Of a stretch of DNA of 64,000 nucleotides, positions 55,039 through 64,000 are shown one piece after another. The position numbers and the translations under genes are program-made. The DNA is from Puccinia triticina. Taxonomy: Eukaryota; Basidiomycota; Pucciniomycetes; Pucciniales; Pucciniaceae. The stretch's first letter is position 1. Each line of letters begins with the position of its first letter. Location of the stretch: assembly GCF_026914185.1 (NCBI RefSeq), contig NC_070568.1, positions 1,426,001 to 1,490,000 on the forward strand. Direction: 5' to 3'. The notes beneath the pieces were generated by a model. The model was given only the letters and a program-made list of their open reading frames with translations. It had not been told where the DNA came from and made no database searches.

Positions 55039-56060
55039 CTAGAGTTCAGAGGCGGCTTCGCCGCCTACATATTCACCTTACCCCAGCCTATTTTTCCCTG
55101 CCTCTAAATTATCCTATCTCAGTTCACACAATTCAATTTTTTTTACAAAAATACAGATTTTTTGACAACATTTATAACTCCTTCATAATGATACTCCGAT
55201 ACTTGTGCTACTAACAAATTCCCTACACCACGTACACAAGATAAGCCAACATACAATTGGCCATGGTAGCACAATCTTTCTGCCCAATGGCTCAGCATTC
55301 TGCCCTATAGCTCCTCCAGGCCAGAATACATTTGAGCTTTGATTACCGCCTGATTTTGTTTGAACCATTTCAGCCTTGAGCTCTTGATGTACGCATACAT
55401 ATGAACTATCAACTCTTGAAAAAGAGTCTTGCCGCAGAGGATTGCTGAGAATACACCTGGTCTTGAAAATAAAAGGTACACCATCCACTTGAGTTGACTG
55501 ACCCTTTGCGGTTGACCTAAACCTTTTGTGAGTAAGCAACACAATCCCGTTATTCTAATGATATGTACTAACCATTTGAAAACATACTACATAAGTGGTT
55601 TCCCACTTTTAGGGGAAAATATTGGATACCACAGTAGAAATTAGGCTGAATGCAGGTCCAAGATATACTGCAACCTGCCCCCAAATTGATGTAGCACAAT
55701 TTGACGCGGCACTTTTGAGAATCCTTCTCCTTCAATTACAAGCCCAACTTCCACAAATGTTGGTGCATTATACCTCCTTAGATCATGATTTCTATCCTGA
55801 ACAGTCTTCGGAACCATTGAGATTTTTTTTCCACTCTTGACAATATCACCAGCCATCCTGTACAATTTTGGGTAAGGGTTGTGAGCATAAATGAAAGATT
55901 GCAGTTTTAAGATGGTTTTGGCATCCACATGATCCCTTGTGGCTTGATTAGCACAGACTCCCAAAGCACATTCTCAACAATGCTCCGCTTCCTCCAGACC
56001 TTTGTCTCCCAAAACAAAAGTATGAGCAATTTGCAGGTTGATTTTTTGAAGGTTGAATGG
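55039..56060 (-). mobile_element. decayed Helitron, 3' end and Rep/helicase fragments
   Basis: The minus strand ends in CTAG followed by T, preceded by a GC hairpin (GGCGGCGAAGCCGCC at about 55049-55063). This is the classic Helitron 3' terminus with insertion before T. Upstream, the frame ending at 55143 reads CYHGQLYVGLSCVRGVGNLL, the C-terminal helicase motif. At about 55650-55930 a Rep-type segment reads DAKTILKLQSFIYAHNP, HDLRRYNAPTFVEVGLVI and RQIVLHQFGGRLQYILDLH, which matches the rolling-circle helitron protein pattern. Frames between are shifted and stopped. The 5' TC end was not identified, so the upper limit is approximate. Confidence 0.7.
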
Positions 56061-56472
56061 GGCCGGGCCAATCTGATGGCTGAGACCTCCCTGGATTTCA
56101 GCGCTTGGTTGGCAACAAACTTCCAGCACAGGTTGGCGGCTTTCTCGGACGGGAAGAGGATGCAGCGTTCCTGGGCTGACGGGGCATGGGCAGCGCGACA
56201 GATCTCAGCGAGCTGTGCAGACACCAAGGCGATGTCAGTGCTTGTCCGAGCGGAGGGAGGAGAGAAGAGCGAGACAGGCGAGCCTTCTGGATGTCCTGGT
56301 GGATGAAGAAGCGGGGATAGCCCGTGGTGAGCCTGGCATGGACTCGGTCGAGCCCCAGCTCGTAGTCGACGTTGTCCTTCCAGGTGGGCAGGGAGACAGA
56401 GACGGCGTGTGGGGTGCAGATGGGCACCGATGAGCCCAGTTCGGCGGCGTGTCCGTTGGTCGGCGCTGGCAT
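56060..56472 (-). pseudogene. cystathionine gamma-synthase gene fragment, fused to the Helitron
   Basis: Reads from an ATG at 56472 with VPICTPHAVSVSLPTWKDNV, YELGLDRVHARLTTGYPRFF and IHQDIQK. After an intron-like gap it continues LAEICRAAHAPSAQERCILF and PSEKAANLCWKF. This is the N-terminal region of fungal cystathionine gamma-synthase (transsulfuration, methionine synthesis). The donor after IHQDIQK is GC rather than GT. Homology stops near 56060 and Helitron sequence follows on the same strand. The PLP-binding core is absent, so it cannot be an enzyme. Gene capture by the Helitron is the natural reading; chance insertion into a real gene is the alternative. Confidence 0.65.
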
Positions 56473-57444
56473 GGTGCGGTTCGTGGGCTGGCCGTCTCCC
56501 GCGCGCCGGCCGGGCTTATCCGCTGGCGGTCTTCCCAGTTGGGTGCCCCTGCAGCCAAACTACGTACTCGCCAGCGTTCCAGCGCATGTATCCAGCGCAG
56601 AGTGCCTTCCAAAGCCCGACATCAATCCAAACTCAATCAGAAACCCTGCATGCGCACCCACCCATGCTCCCTGGAAATCTACAGAAATCTCCCCCTTCTC
56701 CTGCCATTTGATCAGCAATTTCTTCAGGAACGGCGGATAGGATGAAGCTAACTTGAATGGGCAGGGGAGCTTGACTTTCCCCTTTTCACAACACATGGAG
56801 ATTTTTTTCTTATAGCTTTTGCGTGTGCGACTAAAAATGAGGGCTTGCGCATTCAAACCAAATGCACTGAGCCGCAAGTGGAAATAGCACCTTAGCGCAA
56901 ACGATGACACTGATGTAAGCAGGCCGCAAACAGCAGGATATCAAGGATTGGCCAAGAGCGGTTAAACAAAGGAGGTATGAATATAGTAGATACTGAGAGC
57001 GGTCACGGAGGTAAGAGGCTGTGAGCGGCGAACAAAGAGAAGGAGAGGGTAGGAGTCATTACCTTTAGGGGAAGATAGAAGCGGAGGCTGCACACCGTGC
57101 CAGCTTAGATTGCAAGAAGCTGTCCAATGACCATTTGAAAAAGGAGATTAGAAAAAAGGCAAGACCAAGAAATTGTAAAGTCCCGATGTCTGATACCGCG
57201 TATAGGATTCAGTAGGAACAGATCAAAAGCACCCGGTGCATGTGAAAAGCTAAACCCGTTGGATGAAAAGGATGTAGCTGAGAACAGCTAGCAGGTTTGC
57301 ATTCAACAAGATTTGCCGGAAGGGTATAAGAAGGAGGATGTTTGGAGTGTGAATGTTTCCCCCATCGCAGATCCAGTGGGGGCCAAAGGCTGCCCACGCG
57401 GTGGTCTTGCGTTCATTTTTTTTTTTTTTGCAGGAGTTTGACCT
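56473..57444. other. intergenic or Helitron interior
   Basis: No supported gene. It could include the 5' part of the Helitron or upstream DNA of the captured fragment. The T-rich tract at 57418-57429 precedes the first secreted-protein locus. Confidence 0.4.
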
Positions 57445-57902
57445 TTAAGGTTGAAAGAGGAATATCTTTTGAGTTTTGTATGGGGGCTGATTGGAAGATA
57501 ATGTATAAATGATTGATAGCTTTTGATTAGTCCCACTGGCACTATTTGTTTAAAATAAAATCTGGGACTGCTGCTCACACTCACCTTTAGAGTGGCCAGC
57601 GCAGATTTTAAGCAGCATTGCTGTGAAGTTTTAGTATTATAGTAAATGTTATCAAAACATCTTCCGCCTGGTCGGGGAAACTGAACTTGAAGATTGAATA
57701 ACCAGTGCATTCAAGTTCCAGGTTAGCTCACGAGAGTAGAGGAGACACAGTACTTTGCACCAGCGATCAAGGGGTGCATAGCTGGGACGTCCCTGCTGAA
57801 ATAGTAGTCGTGGTCCGAATAGCACACAGCTAGCCTGTCAGTTGGGCATTTGGCACTCACTGATACGAGTAACAAGAGTAAAATTGGAGCGTAAATCCAC
57901 AT
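57445..57902 (-). pseudogene. secreted Cys protein family, copy 1 (splice donor lost)
   Basis: Exon 1 (57782-57902) starts MWIYAPILLLLLVSVSA, a short hydrophobic signal peptide, then KCPTDRLAVC and YSDHDYYF. Exon 2 (57585-57685) reads VQFPRPGGRCFDN and ends with QQCCLKSALATLK. Exon 3 (57445-57486) reads PPYKTQKIFLFQP. The exon lengths and phases match copies 2 and 3. The first donor, GT in the others, is CT here (57781-57780), so the first intron probably cannot be removed. Read through, exon 1 closes soon after with a 59-residue product that keeps the signal peptide and the CX7C motif. It is either a pseudogene or a shortened secreted peptide. Confidence 0.7.
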
Positions 57903-57996
57903 GACCGTGTGTAGGTAGGATATGAGATACGCTAGAGGTGAAATAGTCTTTGGTGAGTTTTAGGATGCTGGCTATCCAGTTGAGCTGGGAAGTGAG

Positions 57997-58820
57997 CTCA
58001 GGCCCCAATTATAAACGATATTTGAAACTTTATTCAAATATATTTCTGTTTGTTTTGAAGGTCAGTTATAACTCGTTCATAGTTAAATACAGGGTTTCAA
58101 AAGTGTTTTTGAGCTCAAAAGTCCTCATTGAGGACTTTTGAAATTGAAATTTGCCAAAATTTGCTAATGTACATGATTACAGGTCTCAATACACCGTATG
58201 AGCTCCTGTACCATAAATCTTGAGGTTGATGTGTCTTTCAATCAACCATGTACACATCTGGCTGGCTGAATTGGGATGCCAGTATCCACCACCCAACCCC
58301 CAAACCCACTCGTTCCATCCCCTCCCCACGAGAACGTGTGGACCAACAGCTGCTGGCCTGACTTCGCGCAGGGGCACTACGCGGAATCCTGTGAGGATTC
58401 CTTGGGATCCTCGTCAAAGGAGTCCCCGGGTGTACGGAAAGCCCTCCGGACGGGGTCCCTCGGCCCCTCCGTTCGAGAGGCTTGGGGTTGCTGAAGGGGC
58501 CCGGGCCAAAGCCGCCGGGCAAGGTCTGCAGATTGAGATAGGCTCCGTTCGACGCAAGCCCGCCGACTGGGTTGCGAGCCCCAGGAGAGTTCCCATGCCA
58601 ACTGGTCGACCCCTAGTGAAGTAGAACAGTCCAGTTGGCCAGCATTCTTGCTCACCAATGCCAAAATTGGCTGTTTGTGCGCCTGGGTTTATAATTGGCC
58701 AGGTTTTGAATCACTTTTGAAACCCTGTATTTAGCTATGAATGAGTTATAACTGGGCTTCAAAACAATTGTAAATATATTTGAATAAAGTTTCAAATATT
58801 GTTTATAATTGGGGCCTCAG
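57997..58820. mobile_element. TIR element with 106-bp inverted repeats, about 820 bp
   Basis: 58000-58105 and 58712-58817 are inverted copies: AGGCCCCAATTATAAAC at the ends, then TTTGAAACTTTATTCAAATA, GTTATAACTC and GGGTTTCAAAAGTG, with around ten differences. The interior (58335-58450) carries the GC-rich repeat also found at 4900-5010. There is no transposase. A convincing target duplication was not found. Confidence 0.7.
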
Positions 58821-59466
58821 TTGAGTTGAGAATGGTGACAACCAGAGAGGTTGTATTAAATCTGGAATATTAGGGGATGGATGCATCGCTGGGTGCAAGC
58901 GGTCAAGAGCCGCGTGGCACAGCCGGGCGAATGGAGTGCGCCCACATGATAAGGCGCAACAGCCATACAGGCATCACCCGGTACAGGGTGCCAGTATAAA
59001 AACGGGAGGTAGCACTCCCTGCAAGGCACTCTGCGCCGCCCCACTTGTGCCAAGTTCGACCTCATTCATGGCGCCAGCGGGCGCAACAAGATGACTGCAT
59101 CGCCACGTGTTGTAACCCAGAAATGGGTTACGCTATGTAGCCTCACGAGTTCTCTCTTGGCCGTTCCAAAAGCACATGAAGGCTTGAAGCAACGGGTCCT
59201 TCCTGACCAGTCACTCATGGATGCTCGTTACATATCCCAAGAACCAAGGCAAATCGGCTTCGAAATGTTCAGAGGGGACTCACATGGTAAAGAGTGAGCG
59301 GACGACTTCTTAAAAGGCACGGGAAGTCGAACAGAATTCCAAATTTGCAGCACGCATGCACAACAGGGGGAGCTAGCAGGGTTGCGGAGATCGATCGCCA
59401 AGGCAGCAACTTGTTAAGATTGCCCCATAAATCAGAAATCACCCCGTAAATTCCAAACAAAAAGAT
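58821..59466. other. intergenic, 3' flank of copy 2
   Basis: No gene supported. From about 59310 to 59466 the sequence resembles 62600-62745 (GGGAAGTCGAACAGAAT and later blocks), so the duplication of the secreted-protein locus extends past its stop codon. Confidence 0.5.
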
Positions 59467-60029
59467 TCAAAAACGGTCTGTGTGGAGCTTTCTGGGTGGA
59501 CGATCATCAATCGCACGTGACGTGTCTACCATCTTCTTGGTGATCCGAAATTGGCCTTGGGTACCGAATGGGGGCTGGTTGGTAGATGATTTAATGATTG
59601 AAAGCGTCTGATCAGTCTCACTGCCACCATAAATTTGAGTGCAAATGTCCATACTCACGTTTAGGGGTAACAACCTAGAGATTAAACAACATCGTTCATG
59701 CCAAAACGTTTTATCGTTATCGAGTCCGTTGTCACTCCTGTTGTCCAAGCAGGATCCACCTTGCCGTGGAAATTGCACTTTGACATTGGGCGTCCAGTGC
59801 AGATGGGTTTAGCTCACGGGAATTGAGTAGACATGAGCACACCAGCAATCAGGCAACACATACCTGGGATCGTTTGTACCGCTTTGCCGATGTTCAGGTA
59901 GTTATATAGTGAAAAGCAAACCGCCAGCGTGTCATCTGGGCATGTAGCATCCACTACTGATGTGAGTACGTAGAGGACGGTATGTACTATGGGGGCCAGC
60001 CCGACTATTGTAAAGAGCCACCGACGCAT
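59467..60029 (-). CDS. secreted Cys protein family, copy 2
   Basis: Three exons, 59864-60029, 59659-59777 and 59467-59574, sum to 131 codons (130 residues). It starts MRRWLFTIVGLAPIVHTVLY, a signal peptide or N-terminal anchor ending near SVVDA. The mature part begins TCPDDTLAVCFS (CX7C). Exon 2 reads VQFPRQGGSCLDN and ends ERCCLISRLLPLN. Exon 3 reads PPFGTQGQFRITKK and ends in a basic tail. The introns are GTATGT...AAG and GTGAGTATGG...CAG. Size, signal peptide, cysteine spacing and fast divergence are typical of fungal effector candidates. No named domain is recognised. Intact as read. Confidence 0.7.
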
Positions 60030-61648
60030 CAGTACAAAATATGCTGACCGATGGCGATGCCGCCAGCAGGGAACACCGGTGGAAACAGCAGAGAGTACAA
60101 ACATCGCCATGCCGTCTCGGAGGGGTCGAGCGGAACAATGCCAGTGTGTGCATGTATCGAAATACGAGCTTGGGTGACATCAGGTGACGCCCAACCCGCG
60201 GAAGAATGCAAAAGACGCTCCGTACATGCAGTCTGGCAGGGCAGGAAGTCTGATCAAGCTCGTAGTGTCCACTTGCGGCAAACGCGATGCCGCCAGCAGT
60301 TGAGCAGCCCTCGTAATCAATTTGGCAAGCTCAACATGAAAGGCCCGTTAAGAAACAGCTGGCCGATCTTCGACGGGCCCGGCCCGGCTAGCGTCCGAAA
60401 TCCAAATTTCTGCGGCTCATGTTTGTCAAATAACACGAGGCTCGTAAGTTGCTGGAGGTGAAAGAGCCTTCGGCCGACGCCAATTCGCATCGTAATCCAT
60501 AGGAGCCGGCCGGGCCATCCGGGGTGCGAAACGGCGGGGCCGGAGGGCGGGGATGAGAGCGTAATCTTTGAAGCTGTTGAAGATTTTGTAAGGCGGGGAG
60601 AAACCCGGGGTCGATTGAAGCAATCTGATCTGGAGCTTCAGCCGCCGGGGCCTGTTTTCCCTGAAGACTGCTGGAGGCTTTCGTCGCGACGCATTTTTTG
60701 GTGTTGAGAGATCGCTCGCCGCAAACAATGCGAAATTCTTTGGGTAAGACTGGCGGCATGACGGAGGAGGTTGTCGGGGGAGGGTATTGTTGCCCTGACG
60801 GATACCGCAAAGGCGTCCGTTTAGCCGTGCTTGTCGTTGAAATCCTCTTGGAATGCCTTGGCCGTCACCAGATAATTCAAGACATAACGGTCTTCGACTG
60901 TGATAGATTCGCGATTGGAAGGTCTTGAACGCGAGCATTCCCAATGGGAGTGCCAGCCAAGAGCTGTAAGAGGGCCGTTTTCTACCGAGCTTGCTGCTGG
61001 GTTCTCTAATAATTGATTGTTTCTCGCCAATCGGCCCTCCCTCGATGACGTCACAGAGCATCACATCAACTGGTGCATATCTCGACCTCGTTCCGGCCAA
61101 GACTCAAAGCCCACAGTACAGCACACAGGGTGATGAAAACCATTGGCGCCGTCAACCGATGTCTTGATCAAGAAAAGCTGCGGCGCTCAAGTGCTCAGGG
61201 ACGCCTCGCCTCTCAGATCAAACACGCTCCGCCCCCAGGCGACCCCGAGGCGACCCTGTCTGCCGCCCTGATGTCCGAGTGCACAACGCCGTGGCGCGAC
61301 GCCAGGCCTGCATCGGGCAAGGAAACGCCGCGGGCGTTTTGAAGGGCCACGGAATCGTCCCGGCGTGTACATATATTGTATTTTTGGACCCGCTTCCAGC
61401 TTTTGTATACAACCACATATGTACATATCTGCCAAGGAGGAAGCATCCCCCACCCCCTCCCATCGTTCCCGACTCAACTCTCAAGCCCTTTCATCATTCC
61501 CCACTCAACTGAATTTACATACTCTCCAGTTATTACCTGCGCAGATCTACTAGTCAAACTCTCGGGCTTCACAAGAAACCATTTCATCTTTTGCTCCCTT
61601 GTGTGTCTCAAGTATCAGTCCTTATCAGTCATATCCTCATTACACATC
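60030..61648. other. intergenic between divergent copies 2 and 3
   Basis: The longest frame is on the minus strand at 60426-61100 (224 codons, MAGTRSRYAPVDVMLCDVIE...). Two other overlapping minus frames are almost as long, none has a recognisable domain, and I see no consistent splicing. I leave it uncalled. The region presumably includes the promoters of both secreted-protein genes. Confidence 0.4.
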
Positions 61649-62227
61649 ATGAAGATGATTTACGTTCCACTAGTGTTCCTCATGTTCCTCACATCAGACT
61701 TGTATGGCCGCAGAAAATGCCCAGACGACTCACAAGCTGTCTGTTTTTCGCGCAACGACTTCACGGAAAACAAGATCTTGATTCCAGGTACGTATGTCAT
61801 CCCTAATCACTGGTGTACTCATGTTTGCTCCACTCCCGTCAGCTAACCTGGACCTTGTATCTGCTGTTTCTCTAATCTTCAAGTCGAGTTCCCAAGACGC
61901 AAAGATGGCTGTAGAGATAATGTGTCCTCCTTAAGCGGAGAACCGGAAGACGACGAACCTGGGCTATCACGATGCTGTTTCACTCACGTGTTGGAAGCAA
62001 TGGTTCCAAGAGTGAGTATGGCCAGCTGCGCCCAATGTATGTTGGACTGATGGTTTCGGTGTGACTATTCGACTAATTATACTCTTTCGTTCATCAAATC
62101 ATCCACCAATCAGCCCCCATTCGGGACCCCCAAAAAATTCAGAATCTCTAGGAAGAGTCTAGGCACTCAATTTCGGCTGGGCCACCCGCCAAGCAGAGAC
62201 TCAGTGCCAAGGCCAGACTGTTTTTAA
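61649..62227 (+). CDS. secreted Cys protein family, copy 3
   Basis: Three exons, 61649-61787, 61884-62011 and 62114-62227, sum to 127 codons (126 residues). It starts MKMIYVPLVFLMFLTSDLYG, a clear signal peptide, followed by RRKCPDDSQAVCFSRND with the CX7C motif. Exon 2 reads VEFPRRKDGCRDN, has an acidic middle and ends LSRCCFTHVLEAMVPR. Exon 3 reads PPFGTPKKFRISRKSLG and ends in a Pro/Arg-rich tail with a final Cys. Intron positions and phases are the same as in copy 2: the first splits a codon after its first base, the second falls between codons. It is on the opposite strand to the other copies. Confidence 0.72.
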
Positions 62228-62677
62228 ATACTTATTTGAGAACTGCAGTGTTATTTTCTGTTTTCATGAAGAAACCTCGACAAATTGCTTCTTTAGAAAT
62301 TGGCGTTCTCCAAAAACCTTCTCCTCACCGTTTGTGCCTCGTAAAACACTACCTCACCTTTTGTGGGGGAGAGATCCCCGTGTCTTCATCCATGCAAACG
62401 GTACCCAACATAAATACTCTCATCCTCCAAACCTGTCAGCCGTGTCAGGAACGTTTCATTGATGGCATCAATCTGCTATTCTACCAGTTGCTGAATTGAG
62501 ACAGTGTAATACAAGATCTGACATACTCATACATAGGAATGCTGAGAAGGAACTCCACAGGAGAAAAAAAATGAGAGCTATGGGCAAGAAAACATGGGAA
62601 GTCGAACAGAATACCAACAAAACTGATTTACAGTAGGTACAAAAGGAGGAATCAGCAGAGTTTTGGGGAACAAAATG
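62228..62677. other. 3' flank of copies 3 and 4
   Basis: No gene supported. 62600-62677 is similar to the 3' flank of copy 2. The frame at 62236-62499 has no features of note. Confidence 0.45.
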
Positions 62678-62990
62678 TCAAAAATTTGTTGAGGGTTCCT
62701 CCTGAATTCGGAAATCAGACTGTAGACCCCAAACCAAAAGGTTTAAATCACAGATTGGATTTGGGATTGCGTCGGGTTGGGGAGGTTGGTCAGGTGGCTT
62801 TCCATGGTAAGTGAGTGCGTCCCAACTGATTTTGAATTGTTTTTCAGTATGGAATGGGGCCTGGATGGTAAATAGATGATGAAATGACCAAGCTTTTGAT
62901 TAGTACCCTGGCATCAACATGTGGTGAAAATAAATTCTGATGCTGCTGCCCATACTCACTGGGACTTTTTCCAACATAGATGTTATGTCA
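62678..62990 (-). pseudogene. secreted Cys protein family, copy 4 (5' truncated)
   Basis: Exon 3 (62678-62860) reads APFHTEKQFKISWDALTYHG and runs to a stop after 60 residues, longer than in the other copies. The intron (62861-62959) has the family's GTGAGTATGG donor. The end of exon 2 (62960 upward) reads MADITSMLEKVP, comparable to the HVLEAMVP end of copy 3. A TAG lies just upstream, and no CX7C exon or signal peptide is found. The 3' flank is shared with copy 2. Confidence 0.6.
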
Positions 62991-63261
62991 GCCATTGGCT
63001 AGTCCAGACAGTGCCAACACTGACACAACACGCGCCACAGAAGACGGGTGCGCGCCAAATGCCATTCCGGGCACAACACGCACCACAGATGACGCGTGCG
63101 CGCATAACACTGCAAGAAAAACTCTAGAAACTGCTTGCAGTTGAGATGCAAGAGCTCAAGGCAAGCTGTGCCTCATTCAAGAATCAAGCACATGGTGATT
63201 CCATGCACATTGTCTAATTTATGCAAGAGTGAGTCTAAGGTACAAAAAACTAAGTACATCA

Positions 63262-63785
63262 GTTGATACCTGTGCAAATTCCCCTTTCATGTGCACATAC
63301 CCCTTTCATGTGCACATATTCCTTTCATGTGCACATACCCCTTTCATGTGCATATATCCCTTTTGTATGCATTCACCCCGTTCATAATGTGTACATAGCC
63401 CTTTATGTGCACATACACCTTTCATGTGTGTATATCCCTTTCATGTGCATTTATCCCTTTCACAATGTGTACATACCCCATTCATCATTTTTTCATGACC
63501 CTTTCATGTTTACATGTCCCCTTTGAGTTTTTTAGGTCCCTTTTAGTACCCCTTTTATCATTCAGGTTTACATACCCCTCTGATGTTTACATATCCCTTT
63601 CATGTGCAAATACCCCTTACTGCACATACCCCTTTCATGCATAAATACCCCTTTCATGCATACATACCCCTTTCATCATGCGCACATATCCCTTTTATGT
63701 GTTAATACACCTCCTCATGTTCCCCTTTCATGTGTACATATTTCTTTATCTGTACATATCCCTTTCATGTGTACATACCCTTTGT
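63262..63785. repeat. degenerate minisatellite, CCCTTTCATGTGCACATA-type
   Basis: About 25-30 degenerate copies of a unit of roughly 18-20 bp, consensus close to CCTTTCATGTGCACATACC, with interspersed variants such as CCCTTTCATAATGTGTACAT. Open frames across it translate as repeats of IPFMCTY and IPLSCVH type and are not genes. Confidence 0.85.
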
Positions 63786-64000
63786 ATTTTATTCTGGCTG
63801 GATTCAATGGTGCATGGAGTGTTTAATAAAAGAAAATGAAAGGGTGCTCAGGGGGATGCTCATTTGCCTCAGCCTACTGCATGAGCATTGAGCACTCCAG
63901 CATGTTCAACATTGAGATGCTGAACAAGGTACACACTCAAGGTGCACCAGCATGGAATTTGGGTGCTTGACTCCAGCTTGAGCTGAAGCTTGATTGAAGC
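63786..64000. other. window end, unassigned
   Basis: GAGCATTGAGCACTCCAG and related AGCTTGAG/GCTTGA words suggest the edge of another repeat element, cut by the window. No gene. Confidence 0.35.

Noticed and set aside
60388..61100. Minus-strand frames of 224 and 140 codons
   Set aside because: Three overlapping frames of similar length, no domain, no splice consistency.
63263..63826. Frames rich in IPFMCTY and SCVHIP
   Set aside because: They run through a degenerate minisatellite in several frames at once.

Overview
This is a nuclear contig from a basidiomycete, most likely a rust fungus (Pucciniales, Puccinia-like). The genes carry many short introns of about 50-100 bp, and two spliced families look like the lineage-specific multicopy families I associate with Puccinia genomes. 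The intergenic space is packed with Copia, Helitron and small TIR elements. I cannot name the species.

Layout. 0-6 kb: a decayed transposase start, a fragment of a zinc-finger rust family, a spliced rust-family gene (2.3-4.5 kb) and an array of palindromic minisatellite units (5.1-5.6 kb). 6.2-21.6 kb: a minus-strand rust-family gene split by a 12,971 bp Copia retrotransposon (A). A is itself interrupted by a second Copia element (B, intact 1433-residue polyprotein) and by a 597 bp MULE-like element. One LTR of B is interrupted by a 1,250 bp CACTA-like element. Removing each insert and one copy of its target duplication restores an open frame at each junction. 22.1-33.6 kb: a housekeeping block with N-acetylglucosamine kinase, a Zim17/DNL-type zinc-finger protein sharing a divergent promoter with NOC2, an RPAP3-like TPR protein and an arrestin-fold protein. 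34.3-39.2 kb: a third Copia element (C), open in frame but with its integrase glutamate replaced by lysine and no 3' LTR. 39.5-54 kb: a candidate secreted protein, an inositol polyphosphate kinase, a CECR5/HDHD5-type HAD protein, a GC-rich 1018-residue fungal protein and a 498-residue protein of unknown function. They are separated by MITE-rich spacers. 55-64 kb: a decayed Helitron fused to the start of a cystathionine gamma-synthase gene, then a cluster of small secreted cysteine proteins, then a minisatellite.

The most interesting biology is the secreted-protein cluster at 57.4-63.0 kb. Three loci share a signal peptide, a C-P-x-D-x-x-A-V-C motif, a C...CC motif, a third exon beginning P-P and the same two intron positions. 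A fourth locus is truncated. They look like a local, rapidly diverging effector-like family, with one copy that has lost a splice donor.

The housekeeping genes act in separate pathways: amino-sugar metabolism, mitochondrial Hsp70 upkeep, ribosome biogenesis, R2TP-type chaperone work and inositol phosphate signalling. No operon-like logic is expected. Exon boundaries were read by eye from GT/AG sites and frame continuity. Where all exon lengths sum to a whole number of codons I say so.
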